A stretch of DNA of 57,763 nt from an uncultured Lachnospiraceae bacterium. Its GTDB lineage: Bacteria; Bacillota; Clostridia; Lachnospirales; Lachnospiraceae. Location: positions 1-57,763 of the forward strand of contig CAMVCQ010000004.1 in the NCBI GenBank assembly GCA_947166015.1, written 5' to 3'. Positions within the stretch are counted from its first letter, which is position 1. Each line of letters opens with the position of its first letter. This document shows, in pieces, positions 43,212 through 53,093 of the stretch. The translations under genes were made by a program, and so were the position numbers. The notes beneath the pieces are model-generated. The model was not told the origin of the DNA. It did not search any database and was given only the letters and a program-made list of their open reading frames with translations.

Positions 43212-43293
43212 CACTTACTTTGATACTTGCAGAATTTCACTTCACTTTAATAAAATCATCCTTTGTTGGACACAGGCATCTACGCAAGCCCTA

Positions 43294-46200
43294 TTATTTA
43301 TCATAATTTTTCCTGATATTGTTTATATCCTCGGTACTTCCGCCGCCGTCATCATCCTTCGCCTTGAAATATCCTTTGTTCACAAGGCGCAAAAATGCAT
43401 CGACAACCTCGGAATCAAGCTGGGTTCCTGACACCTCTTTTATAATTGATACAGCCTTGTCAAAGTTCATCCTTTTCCTGTAAGGACGATCCGAGTACAT
43501 CGCATCAAATGTATCAGCAACTGCGATTATCCTTGCTACTTCAGGTATATCATCACCCGAAAGACCCTCGGGATAACCATGCCCGTCAGGACGCTCGTGG
43601 TGAGATCCCGCTCCTATCGCAAGCTCCGGCATAATGCTTATATTTTTCAGAGCATCCTTTCCCAGAGTCGTATGTGATTTGATGATCGCAAATTCTTCAT
43701 CAGTAAGCTTGCCCTGCTTGTTCAGCACCTCTCCGGGGATTCCGATCTTTCCGATGTCGTGCAGCAGTGCTATGTTGTAGAAAGCATCCAGTTCTTCCTG
43801 ACTTTTTCCCATTTCCTCCGCAAGCATGACAGTATATCTCGCAACTCTCGCCGAATGACCGCGCGTATAGCGGTCTTTCATATCTATTGTTTTTGAGAAT
43901 GCCTCTACCATCTCACGGATAAGCAATCTATCCTTTTCCTGTTTTTTCAGGAATGCTTTTGTTTTTCTTGCTATATACACCCTAAATACCAAAATGATCA
44001 AGCCCAAAGCCAACAAGCATACCAAAAGCTCAAACCAGGTCTCCTCGTAGAAAGCATTGTTTTTTTGGATTGTTACTTTTTGTGTCTGCTGTATCTGACC
44101 TGTAGAAGCATTGGTCACACTAAGCTGAAATGTATATGTACCACCTTTGATGTTTGTGTATCTGACCGGCTGAAACTCTGTTTTGAATGCGTTGTTGTAA
44201 TCGCTGTCTACCCCGTCAAGTCTGTATCTGATCTTGGGATTTTGCATAGAATATGTGATCGCAAATCCATATACGGTGACTATTTCAGCTGACGCGGGAA
44301 GCGTGATAAGGTTGTTTTCATCTGCAAAATACCTTTCTCCGTCCGCTTCTACGTATGGGACATTTAGTCTGATGTCATGCAATTTTTCAAAATATTTTTC
44401 TATGTTTACCGAAAAAACTCCGTTCCTTGCAGCCACATACAAAGTTCCGTCATCGCCGAGCTCACTGTATGCATTTACAGTTGCCATACTTGGCAGACCG
44501 CTGTTGTTATCGTATTGCTGATAATCATACTCTGATTTATACAGCATATCCTCTGCTTTCACAACATAGAAACCATTGGATGCTACAACCCAGGCATTAT
44601 CTCCTTTGTCAAAGTAGATATCATAATTATTGTTATACGGAAAGCCTTTTACTTCCTTTATCTGTCCGTCCTTCACGTACTGGATAGAGTTGGAAGTGAT
44701 GATCCAAAGAACTCCTCTTTTTTTATCTTTTTTTATCCTGAGTATAACATCACTTGTAAGTCCGTCTACTCTTCCTTTGTGCGTGATAGTGCTCCCGTTT
44801 ACGGTATAGATACCTCCACCGTCAGTTCCGAGATAATACGTTCCGTCGTCATCCTCCTCTACGGTAAGGATAACGGTATTATCAAGCCCTTTGCTTGCAT
44901 CTATGACATTTTCTACTTTGTTATTTTTGATAACAGCAAGACCTTTGTTGGTTGCAGCGAGTATCGATCCGTCCGCAGTCTCACAAGTACCTCTGATCTG
45001 ATTATCCGGCATACCGTTTTTGGTTGTAAAGCTGATTATATTTTTGTTTTTTGTATAGCATATAAGCCCCAGATCTTCGGTATATGTTGAAATCCAAAGG
45101 TTTTTGTTTTTGTCCTCTTTGATACACCTGATCCTTGCTCCTCCTATATGCTTTACGAGAGGATTATTGATAAGTGATGATCTGTTGTCAAATATCTGCA
45201 GTCCGGTATCGGTACCGATGTAAAGGTTTCCCTCGTGAAGACATGTAGCGTTTACTACCGCTTCCTTCAATCCGTTTCTCTCAGTGATATTTGAAAACTT
45301 GTTTTCAACTATTTTTAGTATTCCCTGCCTTGTCGATGCAAACCACAGGTTGCCCTCATAGTCCTCTTCCATTGATGATATGGCACTGTTTAACGGAAGA
45401 TTTTTGATCGAATGAAATACATAACCGGAATCAAGCCATCCAACTATGTCATCTCTTACAACCCAGATTTTTCCGCTCGCTTTGGTGATCCAGTTTACAG
45501 GCTTTTCATCTGCTTCCGTCAGATCACTGACAGAACCGTCTACGTCTGCATCAAAAATGTTTATGGTTTTGACATTTTTAAACTCATCACTTATACTTCC
45601 TCTGTAAACCTTGCAATCAGTGGTTCCAAGGTACAAAACGCCCTGCTCATCAGGATCCGGGTACACTGTGTTTACCTTAGACATCCCTATATTGGAGGGA
45701 TTGATCGTTGATGTGACCTTGAGTCCCTCTATGCAAAACACCGAACCGCTTCGTGCACTTCCGTATATTTTCCCATGTTCATCTGATACGAGCTTTTGGA
45801 TATAATCATTGTTTAAAAGTGGCTCATCCAGAGTGTGTACCTTCATGGATTTGTCAATATAGTATAACCCCTGCGTTGTTCCTATGATTATGTTTCCGTC
45901 ACTATCCTCAGCGATCGATCTGATACTGGAAGAATTCAGGCCGTTGTTGTAATCAAAGTGCATGGTTTCTGATTTGTATGTCACTACAGCTCCATTATCG
46001 TTGGTACCGATCCAAATCCTATCCTCACTGTCCTGAAACAAAGTGTTGACATTTGTTACGCCTTCAATTCCGGTTATCCTCTCAAATGTCGTGCCGTCGT
46101 AGCGTATAAGTCCACTGTATCCGCCTATCCACAAAAATCCGTCGTTCGTTGACAGTATAGCGTTTGCATCCGATGTCGGAAGTCCGTTCGTATTGTCATA

Positions 46201-46410
46201 CAGCTTCACGGAATATCCAAGCTCATCCGTCTGGTTTGTGACAGCCGCGCCACCGCCTCTGACGCTGTCACCGAGACCGGAACTGTCTCCGGCATTATCT
46301 CCGGCTGCATTTGCAATCCCAACAGCCCCGTACGAAAAAAGCATCGCTCCTGCCAAAAATAAAGCAGCAAATCTCATAGATAGTTTTTTTGACACAACAT
46401 CCTTTTTCAT
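43294..46410 (-). CDS. membrane receptor with two-component-type beta-propeller, Y_Y_Y domain and HD-GYP output
   Basis: The protein has 1038 residues. A signal peptide (about 1-36) is followed by repeated propeller units with GNIIIGTTQGLYYI, DRIWIGTNDNG and GNLWFASTRQGI patterns (about 60-700), the Y_Y_Y segment KIRYRLDGVDSDYNNAF (about 730-800), a membrane helix (LLVCLLALGLIILVFRVYIA, about 815-835), and an HD-GYP domain (about 855-1020) with GHSARVARYT, LLHDIGKIGIP, HHERPDGHGYPEGL. This extracellular part is usual in hybrid histidine kinases; here the output is a cyclic-di-GMP phosphodiesterase. The ligand is unknown. It is the last gene of the PTS-CotH set. Confidence 0.9.
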   Translation of the reverse strand: MKKDVVSKKLSMRFAALFLAGAMLFSYGAVGIANAAGDNAGDSSGLGDSVRGGGAAVTNQTDELGYSVKLYDNTNGLPTSDANAILSTNDGFLWIGGYSGLIRYDGTTFERITGIEGVTNVNTLFQDSEDRIWIGTNDNGAVVTYKSETMHFDYNNGLNSSSIRSIAEDSDGNIIIGTTQGLYYIDKSMKVHTLDEPLLNNDYIQKLVSDEHGKIYGSARSGSVFCIEGLKVTSTINPSNIGMSKVNTVYPDPDEQGVLYLGTTDCKVYRGSISDEFKNVKTINIFDADVDGSVSDLTEADEKPVNWITKASGKIWVVRDDIVGWLDSGYVFHSIKNLPLNSAISSMEEDYEGNLWFASTRQGILKIVENKFSNITERNGLKEAVVNATCLHEGNLYIGTDTGLQIFDNRSSLINNPLVKHIGGARIRCIKEDKNKNLWISTYTEDLGLICYTKNKNIISFTTKNGMPDNQIRGTCETADGSILAATNKGLAVIKNNKVENVIDASKGLDNTVILTVEEDDDGTYYLGTDGGGIYTVNGSTITHKGRVDGLTSDVILRIKKDKKRGVLWIITSNSIQYVKDGQIKEVKGFPYNNNYDIYFDKGDNAWVVASNGFYVVKAEDMLYKSEYDYQQYDNNSGLPSMATVNAYSELGDDGTLYVAARNGVFSVNIEKYFEKLHDIRLNVPYVEADGERYFADENNLITLPASAEIVTVYGFAITYSMQNPKIRYRLDGVDSDYNNAFKTEFQPVRYTNIKGGTYTFQLSVTNASTGQIQQTQKVTIQKNNAFYEETWFELLVCLLALGLIILVFRVYIARKTKAFLKKQEKDRLLIREMVEAFSKTIDMKDRYTRGHSARVARYTVMLAEEMGKSQEELDAFYNIALLHDIGKIGIPGEVLNKQGKLTDEEFAIIKSHTTLGKDALKNISIMPELAIGAGSHHERPDGHGYPEGLSGDDIPEVARIIAVADTFDAMYSDRPYRKRMNFDKAVSIIKEVSGTQLDSEVVDAFLRLVNKGYFKAKDDDGGGSTEDINNIRKNYDK

Positions 46411-46500
46411 TCACATTTCCTCCGAAGCCCCTATGCAGGGATATAATTGTACCCGCAAGGAGCTTTTGGTATACACAGAGTATATCTGTATATCCTTTGA

Positions 46501-49125
46501 TCATTTAACTGTTACTTTACACTTTTTCATCGTGTTTCCATATATGGCAACAATAGTTACTTTTCCTTTTTTCTTTGCCTTGACAACTCCTGTTTCATGA
46601 TCGACAGTAGCTATTTTATCATTCATAGAATAAAAATGTACCTGTCCCAGTAGATCTTCATAAGCACATTTTTTCGGCGTAGGTGTCACCCTTACTATGC
46701 CATATGATTTTTTCTTGAGCTTAAGCTTTGATTTTACCAGCTTAAATGAGGTCATATATTTAAGCTTATCTCCTTCAACAAGGTGCACCTTGCAGGTTAT
46801 CTTTTTTTTGTTGTACTTTGCGGTTACCGTAACAGTTCCTGCTTTTCCAAGCACCGGTTGCAATACTCCGTTTTTGACTGTTGCAAGTTTTTTGTTATCC
46901 ACGGACCATTTTATCTTGTTGACAGGGACATTACCGGGATATGAAACATAGTTTAATGTAAACTCATAATAATACAGCGGGCAGTATACATCGTCCTGCA
47001 AAAATACTATTCGGTTTCCGCCCTTCATTTTGTATACCTTTTCCCATTTTGCATATACGGTAATGCTTTTTTCTAAGGATATATCATGAATTTCTGTTTT
47101 GTATTTATTTCCTTTTTTTGTGTACCATCCGAGGAATTTATATCCTTTTTTTGTAGGCTCTTTCGGAAGCATTTCATCTATTACATAATTTTCCTGTATC
47201 GGAACAACTGCAACTTTTTTGTTTCCCACTTTAAATGTGATTTTTTTGCCTCCACCATTTATAGTATTGATGTTTGCATCGAACCAATTTAACCTTTCCG
47301 ATATCCAGCGCTTGAATCTATCCACCTCTGATCCGTAGGTCAATTCACCTTCGCCTTCTACCGGATCATCGATCAATGTTGTACTCGCAACTTTGTAATT
47401 TGTTTTTTGCGAGAACTCCATCTGTTTTGCAAGTATATCAATTTCACCACCATCTTTTATGGTGTCCTCAATTATCACTTTTACTTCTTTCCATCTTTCT
47501 TTGAATTTTTTCAGGAAAACCGGATCCTCGAGCATCCTTTGAACCCACGTCACACCATTATGCAAAAATCCAATCGTATCGTTTCCGCTCACCTCAGTCG
47601 CACCCCAGGCAACATAATCAAAGTCCCAAAGCGGTCCCCAGTAAAGCTTTCCGTTTCTTTTTTTGTAGAGATAATTGCTTCCGCCCGCAAATCCGTCACC
47701 GTTTAATGAAAACTCCTGGATAAGGTAAAAATCAATAGCCGAATCTATATCCATATACTCCGTATAAGAATGCCCTTCTGCATCCTTGAAATCTTTTCCA
47801 AACAGAGCATCCTCAACCTTTTGACAGTAATCCGCAATATAGTCTTTTTGCGCAAAATTATTTGCTTTTTCCGATATCTCCGGATTTTCTATATATAACT
47901 GCATTCCTCTTTCTGTCTGGAATGAACGGTAACCATCTCCGTATTCCATCGACAAGAAATATCCGCCCGTAAGTTCCTCTCCGGATGAAACATCAGGAGT
48001 ATCCTCAAGGTCATCTATCTCTATCCTTCCTTTTCCGACTCGCACCTGCTCACACAGATAGTAACTCCCCAGGTACTGACCGTTCATGACAACATTTACA
48101 AAAATGCACTGCGGCGTAAACTCCATTTTCATTTTTTCTGTCAGATAATATGTATATTTGTTTCTGAGCATCGTATAATCAAAATAATTCGCCAGCAAAA
48201 CCCAATGCTTATTTTTGCCCATTCCAAACAGGTCAGCCGCCTTGTCAAGCTTAACCTTGTATGGTTTTTTTGACGGTCCCCAGGTTGAGTTTCCCCTGCC
48301 TCTGATGTACTCAAGCTCGTATGTTCCTGCGCTGTCAGCACCGCCGTACTCCGACTTGTATCCTTCCGGAATTTCTATAGACATGTCTCCGTAGCACTCT
48401 GTTTTGTGCTCCGAATCATTGTTCATCTCAGCGATAGTTCCCAGACTCTCATCAAGGTTAAAATTGATGGTAGGCATATCAAACGCAGAGAACGCCACAT
48501 ATCTGAGCAAGACTGTCGTTTTGTCTTTTTTATCCTCGGCACTCATTCCTTTAAAAGAGAACTTCATTTTAAGCGTGTGCTTTCCGGTTATATTTTTGGT
48601 AATCGGCGCACTTGCATTTCCGTTTTTTGTCCAGTTATCCTTTCCCTTTTGCTTGGCTACATCAACCGTTGCAAATGGCGTAGTTTCAGCATCTAAATAA
48701 AAACTGACAGTAGCAGGTTTTTTCCTCTCACACAGTCCTCCAACAATGATCTGACCGGCTTTTGCTTTTGAAAAATCAACCGGCTTATCAATCGTGATAT
48801 CACCACTTTCAACATCACTTGCCGGAGCTTTTATAAGTACTGCATTTTCTGTTCCGTCGCTTTGGTCTTTTTCATCATTTATCTTTGCATTCTCTACATT
48901 TACCTTGAGGTTGTTGTCCTCATATACAGTAGCGAGCATATCAATATCATACGCATCGTACTCCTGCGGTATAGCCTTTGGTTCTTCTTCTGTTACCTCC
49001 GGCACGGGCACATCCCCTTCTTCCTTTGCGTATGACATCACAGGTACTGACGTCATCACAAGTGAAAGTAACAGTGCTCCGGCCACAGCCTTTTTCACGA
49101 TGTTTTTCATAGTGCTTTTTCTCAT
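46501..49125 (-). CDS. secreted CotH-kinase-domain protein with repeat and BIG2-like C-terminus
   Basis: The protein has 874 residues. AAGGAGG lies 8 bases before the ATG. A signal peptide (1-33) precedes a beta-rich domain (about 60-215), a CotH kinase-like domain (about 220-560) with IRGRGNSTWGPSKKPYKVKL, KHWVLLANYFDYTMLRNKY and LYWGPLWDFDYVAWG, an InlB/Listeria-type repeat ending GWYTKKGNKYKTEI...TVYAKWEK (about 625-690), and two BIG2-like domains. CotH proteins of spore coats and some secreted relatives phosphorylate proteins. The lysine and aspartate motifs are present, so kinase activity is plausible; the target is unknown. It follows the propeller gene by 18 bases. Confidence 0.85.
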   Translation of the reverse strand: MRKSTMKNIVKKAVAGALLLSLVMTSVPVMSYAKEEGDVPVPEVTEEEPKAIPQEYDAYDIDMLATVYEDNNLKVNVENAKINDEKDQSDGTENAVLIKAPASDVESGDITIDKPVDFSKAKAGQIIVGGLCERKKPATVSFYLDAETTPFATVDVAKQKGKDNWTKNGNASAPITKNITGKHTLKMKFSFKGMSAEDKKDKTTVLLRYVAFSAFDMPTINFNLDESLGTIAEMNNDSEHKTECYGDMSIEIPEGYKSEYGGADSAGTYELEYIRGRGNSTWGPSKKPYKVKLDKAADLFGMGKNKHWVLLANYFDYTMLRNKYTYYLTEKMKMEFTPQCIFVNVVMNGQYLGSYYLCEQVRVGKGRIEIDDLEDTPDVSSGEELTGGYFLSMEYGDGYRSFQTERGMQLYIENPEISEKANNFAQKDYIADYCQKVEDALFGKDFKDAEGHSYTEYMDIDSAIDFYLIQEFSLNGDGFAGGSNYLYKKRNGKLYWGPLWDFDYVAWGATEVSGNDTIGFLHNGVTWVQRMLEDPVFLKKFKERWKEVKVIIEDTIKDGGEIDILAKQMEFSQKTNYKVASTTLIDDPVEGEGELTYGSEVDRFKRWISERLNWFDANINTINGGGKKITFKVGNKKVAVVPIQENYVIDEMLPKEPTKKGYKFLGWYTKKGNKYKTEIHDISLEKSITVYAKWEKVYKMKGGNRIVFLQDDVYCPLYYYEFTLNYVSYPGNVPVNKIKWSVDNKKLATVKNGVLQPVLGKAGTVTVTAKYNKKKITCKVHLVEGDKLKYMTSFKLVKSKLKLKKKSYGIVRVTPTPKKCAYEDLLGQVHFYSMNDKIATVDHETGVVKAKKKGKVTIVAIYGNTMKKCKVTVK

Positions 49126-49143
49126 GATGCCTACCTCCTTTTT

Positions 49144-50895
49144 TTACTTGAACTTCACTCCGTTTATCCTGCATCCTCTGGTGCCGAGCACCAATATATT
49201 TTCAAACACAGCAGGCGACGCTTCGACATTTCCGCTGCCGAGGTCGAGCTCGCTGCGCGTTTTTCCTGATTTACCGTCAAGCATCATCAGCTTGGAATCA
49301 CTTCTCGCGTATACAACTACATCTTTTCCTCCCTCGTTTGAATTGTACACGCACACGGGAGACGACCAGGTGTATGGTCCTTTTTGCTCCCACTTCACTT
49401 TGCCGGAGGATTTTTTGAGTGCCGTGATCACTCCGTTGTAGAGACCTCCTGTTTTTGCCACAGTCACATAGATATAATTATCAAGCGATCCGTGTCCCAC
49501 GGCAATAGTTGACTGAACACCTCCGGAATTTCCCTCAAGGGACTGACATTTATACGATGTTTTCCACAGGATCTCTCCGTTTTCGGCATCTATTTTCCAT
49601 ATCGGGATATCAGCCGATGATGAGCTTCTCCACCCTTTGTGGAACGACGTGCTTATGTATAGATAGAGTTTTCCGTCCTCCACCGACAGAACAGGCGTGG
49701 AGTTTGAATCATCAAGGATATCCTGAGTCCACACAAGCTTAAGTTTATTCAGATCAAGGCACATCAGATGTCCGCCATTATCTGCGATATACATATAGCC
49801 TTTGTAAATAGCCGCAGAATCCTCCATACCCAGCCAATAAGTGCTGCCGCTTCTTTTCCCTTTGTATCTCCATTTGACTATCCTGCCCGGCTTGATCGAT
49901 AGCTTACCCGCTGCCTCATCATAGTCTGTATTGAGCTTTATCAGATACAGTATCCCGTTTTCACCCGGCTGGATGAGCGTATCGTTTTCGGCGTCCACAA
50001 GTGATGAAGAATCAAAGTAGCTAAGCGATCCTCTGAGTGAGTACGGATCAGCACAGCCGTACTCGTACATGATAGAGCAGTCCAAAAGATTTATGATAAA
50101 TGCTCTTGACTTTCCTCCCGGCGAATCATATCCGGAGCCAACATACATGATCGGATATCCTCTGGGATCGAGTGCTCCCGCACCTTTGAACACGAACCCG
50201 GTCTGCATGGTATCCCTTGTCTGCTTACCTGTTTTGATATCCAAAAAGTATATGTTTCCATCGAGGCTGGCATAGATAGCCTCCACCAGGTCATCGTCTT
50301 TTTTGGCCCATTTTTTCATGTTCATATGCTTTTTGACAGATGCCGGCCAGCGCACCAAAAGAGGCTGTCCCGTCCATCCGTTTCCGCTCCAGAGCTGCCC
50401 CTGAAGCGTAAGGCTTTTGGTCGGTACACTCCAGAGCTTTTTCATTTTGAACTTTTTCATATCGGCGGCACCGTACGTGGGATTGTCCCTGAAGTTATTG
50501 CCCCTGAACGTGATCACTCCCTGCACATCAGTGTAGTCCCTGCCAACGCCGAAATCTATGGTTCCTTTGTTTTTGTACTTTTTGATACTGCTTAACTGCT
50601 TTCCGTCCACCATAACGTTTGTAAACTCTATCATCCCGGACGGCTTGGTTTTGTCTGTATGCGTCGGCGAAAACTCCGTGATCGCATACGGATCCGGAGT
50701 AGGCTCCGGTGTGGGCTCTGTTTCCTCCTCGCCCTGAGCTCCGTCTCCGCTCGCTGCCTCTCCTCCTGAAAAAATGCTCCCGAGTGGCGAAACACTTTTG
50801 TCACCCGCCAAAAATGCATACGCCAAAACTCCTGTCAGCAAAAACAACGACAGGACTATAAAAATCAAAAGCTTTCTGGCTGTCCGCTTTTTCAT
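49144..50895 (-). CDS. membrane-anchored PQQ-like beta-propeller protein
   Basis: The protein has 583 residues. An N-terminal membrane helix (about 8-28) acts as an anchor because no cleavage site is clear, then a Thr-Pro-Glu linker (about 45-70) and an extracellular propeller (about 95-580) with repeated blade motifs: IYASLDGNIYFLDIKTGKQT, MYIADNGGHLMCLDLNKLKL, IWKIDAENGEILWKT, VITALKKSSGKVKWEQ, LMMLDGKSGKTR. This resembles PQQ-enzyme-like or BamB-like propellers without the PQQ catalytic residues being evident. Function is unknown; binding or scaffolding on the cell surface is a guess. The gene begins 2 bases after the EIIBC stop. Confidence 0.8.
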   Translation of the reverse strand: MKKRTARKLLIFIVLSLFLLTGVLAYAFLAGDKSVSPLGSIFSGGEAASGDGAQGEEETEPTPEPTPDPYAITEFSPTHTDKTKPSGMIEFTNVMVDGKQLSSIKKYKNKGTIDFGVGRDYTDVQGVITFRGNNFRDNPTYGAADMKKFKMKKLWSVPTKSLTLQGQLWSGNGWTGQPLLVRWPASVKKHMNMKKWAKKDDDLVEAIYASLDGNIYFLDIKTGKQTRDTMQTGFVFKGAGALDPRGYPIMYVGSGYDSPGGKSRAFIINLLDCSIMYEYGCADPYSLRGSLSYFDSSSLVDAENDTLIQPGENGILYLIKLNTDYDEAAGKLSIKPGRIVKWRYKGKRSGSTYWLGMEDSAAIYKGYMYIADNGGHLMCLDLNKLKLVWTQDILDDSNSTPVLSVEDGKLYLYISTSFHKGWRSSSSADIPIWKIDAENGEILWKTSYKCQSLEGNSGGVQSTIAVGHGSLDNYIYVTVAKTGGLYNGVITALKKSSGKVKWEQKGPYTWSSPVCVYNSNEGGKDVVVYARSDSKLMMLDGKSGKTRSELDLGSGNVEASPAVFENILVLGTRGCRINGVKFK

Positions 50896-50897
50896 TT

Positions 50898-52304
50898 TTA
50901 TCCTCCGTAAACCTCATTGATCCTTTTTTCATCAACACCAAAAAACCATGTCAGCACAAAGCCTCCCACATAAGCTCCGAGTAACGCCAAAAGAAACTGT
51001 ATCTCCTGACCGGGCTGAATGATAAGCACACCCAGGATGCCTGATGCTCCCTGCGACACCATTCCGAGGTGGAACAATGAAGCAAGCACACCTCCCAGTC
51101 CGCCGCCAATGCACGCTGTCACAAAGCTTTTTCCAAGTGGCAGAGTAACCGCATACATAAGTGGCTCCCCGACACCAAGTACCCCGACAGGGATCGAGTC
51201 ACGTATATATCGTTTCAGCTTTTTGTTTTTTGTCTTGAAATAAAGCGCAAGTCCCGAACCCACCTGTCCTCCGCCGGCCATCACAAGGATCGGCAGGAGG
51301 TAGTTGATGCCGGCGGTAGCTCCGTTTGGATCATTTAGCATGACATGTATAGGCGTCAGCGCCTGGTGAAGCCCCACTGAAACAAGCGGAAGGAATCCTG
51401 CCGACAGTATAAATCCTCCAAACGCCCCCAGCTTGCTGTAACAAAACTCGAGCGCTATCACAAGTCCGCTCGTAAGCACCGCACTGATCGGCTGAATGAT
51501 CAGTATCAAAGCAAGACCGCCTACAATCAAAACAATAAGCGGACTTACAAAAGTATCTATAACGGCGGGTACTATTTTTCGAAGCTTTTTCTCCAAAAAT
51601 GCAAAGCCGGCTCCTGCTATCAATGCAGCAATCATACCACCGCTTGCAGGGTTGTACTGCATATCTGTTATCGGTAGCAGGATAGCTTTACCATCTGTCT
51701 CAGTGAGGAGCGGCATCATAGTGTTGGCAACGCACATCGCCCCCGCTATCCCTCCAAGCACCGGACTCCCACCGAATTCTTTGGCAGCGTTGTAGCCAAC
51801 AAATATCGGCAGATACGCAAACAGCGCCCATCCGATAGTACGGATTCCTGCAAACCACCAGACATCATTGAACGCTCCATGGCTTGCAACGGAAACCAGA
51901 TTGGTGATGCCGTTCATCAATCCGGCTGCGACGATACCCGGCAGCAAAGGAATAAAAATATTTGCTATTCTTTTCAAAAATCCACTGACAGGATTGCTGT
52001 GTTTTTTCTTTTGCAGGGCTTTGTTTTGTTCAGCCAGCTTAGTCACACTGTCATCGTCCTCATCAAGTGCGGTCTGAAACGCTACAAGCACCTTGTTTAC
52101 GATGCCCGGTCCAAATACAATCTGGATATCATCAGCGTCAACAACACCCATCACGCCTTCTATAGACTTTATCGCATCAACATCGACTATAGCTTTTTCT
52201 TTTACATCAACACGGAGCCTTGTCATACACGACTCTGATTTGAGTATGTTTTCTTTGCCACCGAGACAAGCTATCAGCCTTCTGCTCACTATACCGTAAT
52301 CCAT
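50898..52304 (-). CDS. PTS EIIBC component, glucose/sucrose-superfamily
   Basis: The protein has 468 residues from ATG 52304 (GAGAGGG 4 bases upstream). The EIIB domain (about 1-85) carries the phosphorylated Cys26 in ESCMTRLRV. The EIIC domain (about 105-465) has many membrane helices and the motifs GGSPVLGGIAGAM, LHQALTPIHVM and GVGEPLMYAVTLPLGK. It phosphorylates a sugar during transport. The group that includes MurNAc, sucrose and trehalose transporters is most likely; the sugar cannot be set from sequence. A lone EIIA gene lies 118 bases upstream. Confidence 0.9.
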   Translation of the reverse strand: MDYGIVSRRLIACLGGKENILKSESCMTRLRVDVKEKAIVDVDAIKSIEGVMGVVDADDIQIVFGPGIVNKVLVAFQTALDEDDDSVTKLAEQNKALQKKKHSNPVSGFLKRIANIFIPLLPGIVAAGLMNGITNLVSVASHGAFNDVWWFAGIRTIGWALFAYLPIFVGYNAAKEFGGSPVLGGIAGAMCVANTMMPLLTETDGKAILLPITDMQYNPASGGMIAALIAGAGFAFLEKKLRKIVPAVIDTFVSPLIVLIVGGLALILIIQPISAVLTSGLVIALEFCYSKLGAFGGFILSAGFLPLVSVGLHQALTPIHVMLNDPNGATAGINYLLPILVMAGGGQVGSGLALYFKTKNKKLKRYIRDSIPVGVLGVGEPLMYAVTLPLGKSFVTACIGGGLGGVLASLFHLGMVSQGASGILGVLIIQPGQEIQFLLALLGAYVGGFVLTWFFGVDEKRINEVYGG

Positions 52305-52422
52305 AGTACCCTCTCTCAATAATTACACCCCAATCACAGCACGAATTCAATTATTTGTTGCAAATTGTGACTTCAGTGTGTTTTACCTGCCGTCAGCATT
52401 TCTATAAAAATGCCCCGACAAA

Positions 52423-52896
52423 CTATGTCAATACCATAACGGTATCACCGGGGAATACCTTTCCTTCTTTTTTCTCCACCTCTGCGTACTCTCCCTGAGA
52501 CGAAACCACCACCAGAGTAACCGGGTCAAAACCCGCCTTCTGTATCTCCGCTATATCTGCAACAACGATCCTGTCACCTTTTTTTACGGTATCACCCTGG
52601 TTTACTGCTGTTTCAAAAAATTTTCCATCAAGCTTAACGGTATCAAGTCCTATATGCACGAACAACTCTACACCATCAGCAGTTGATATTCCATATGCGT
52701 GTCCGGTAGGAAAAAGTGACTCCAGTACCCCGTCACACGGAGCACAAAACACCCCTTCCTCAGGTACGATCGCCACACCCTTGCCGGTCATCTCCTGTGC
52801 AAATACCGGATCACTGACAGAACTAATCGGAGTCATCCGTCCGGACACGGGTGAACCTATCTCAAACTGTTTTACTTTCTTTTTAAATAGTCCCAT
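52423..52896 (-). CDS. PTS EIIA component, glucose type
   Basis: The protein has 157 residues. The family motifs are SPVSGRMTPISSVSDPVFAQEMTGKGVAIVPEEG, the His66 in FPTGHAYGI and the phosphorylated His81 in GVELFVHIGLDTVKLDG, which match Crr-type EIIA. It takes phosphate from HPr and passes it to Cys26 of the EIIBC encoded next. It is the first gene of the leftward set that ends with the HD-GYP receptor. Confidence 0.94.
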   Translation of the reverse strand: MGLFKKKVKQFEIGSPVSGRMTPISSVSDPVFAQEMTGKGVAIVPEEGVFCAPCDGVLESLFPTGHAYGISTADGVELFVHIGLDTVKLDGKFFETAVNQGDTVKKGDRIVVADIAEIQKAGFDPVTLVVVSSQGEYAEVEKKEGKVFPGDTVMVLT

Positions 52897-52968
52897 GTAA
52901 TCACTCCTTCATCACCATTATACAAAATATAACAGCATAAATACAAGAGTTTTTTGTTATTATTACAT

Positions 52969-53055
52969 CACTTTGCCTTCTTGCGACTTCTCATGCATAT
53001 ACCTGCACCTGCTGCAATTCCTGCAACGCCTGCGATGATCGTGGCAATCAGGTTT
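52969..53055 (-). pseudogene. possible frameshifted remnant of a cell-wall anchor tail
   Basis: On the minus strand one frame reads GDDKT and then stops; the next frame continues LIATIIAGVAGIAAGAGICM followed by RSRKKAK and a stop. Together they resemble the end of a sortase-type surface protein (a TGDD-like motif, a membrane helix, a basic tail) broken by a single-base shift. No start or upstream coding part is present. Nothing else is seen in 52897-53169 except the hairpin at 53094. Confidence 0.3.
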
Positions 53056-53093
53056 TATCATCACCCTTTTTTGATATATACACTATAGCAAAA

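Noticed and set aside
48794-49441. Plus-strand ORF of 215 residues
   Set aside because: It is antisense to the start of the CotH gene and the end of the propeller gene; Ser/Phe-rich shadow without a ribosome site.
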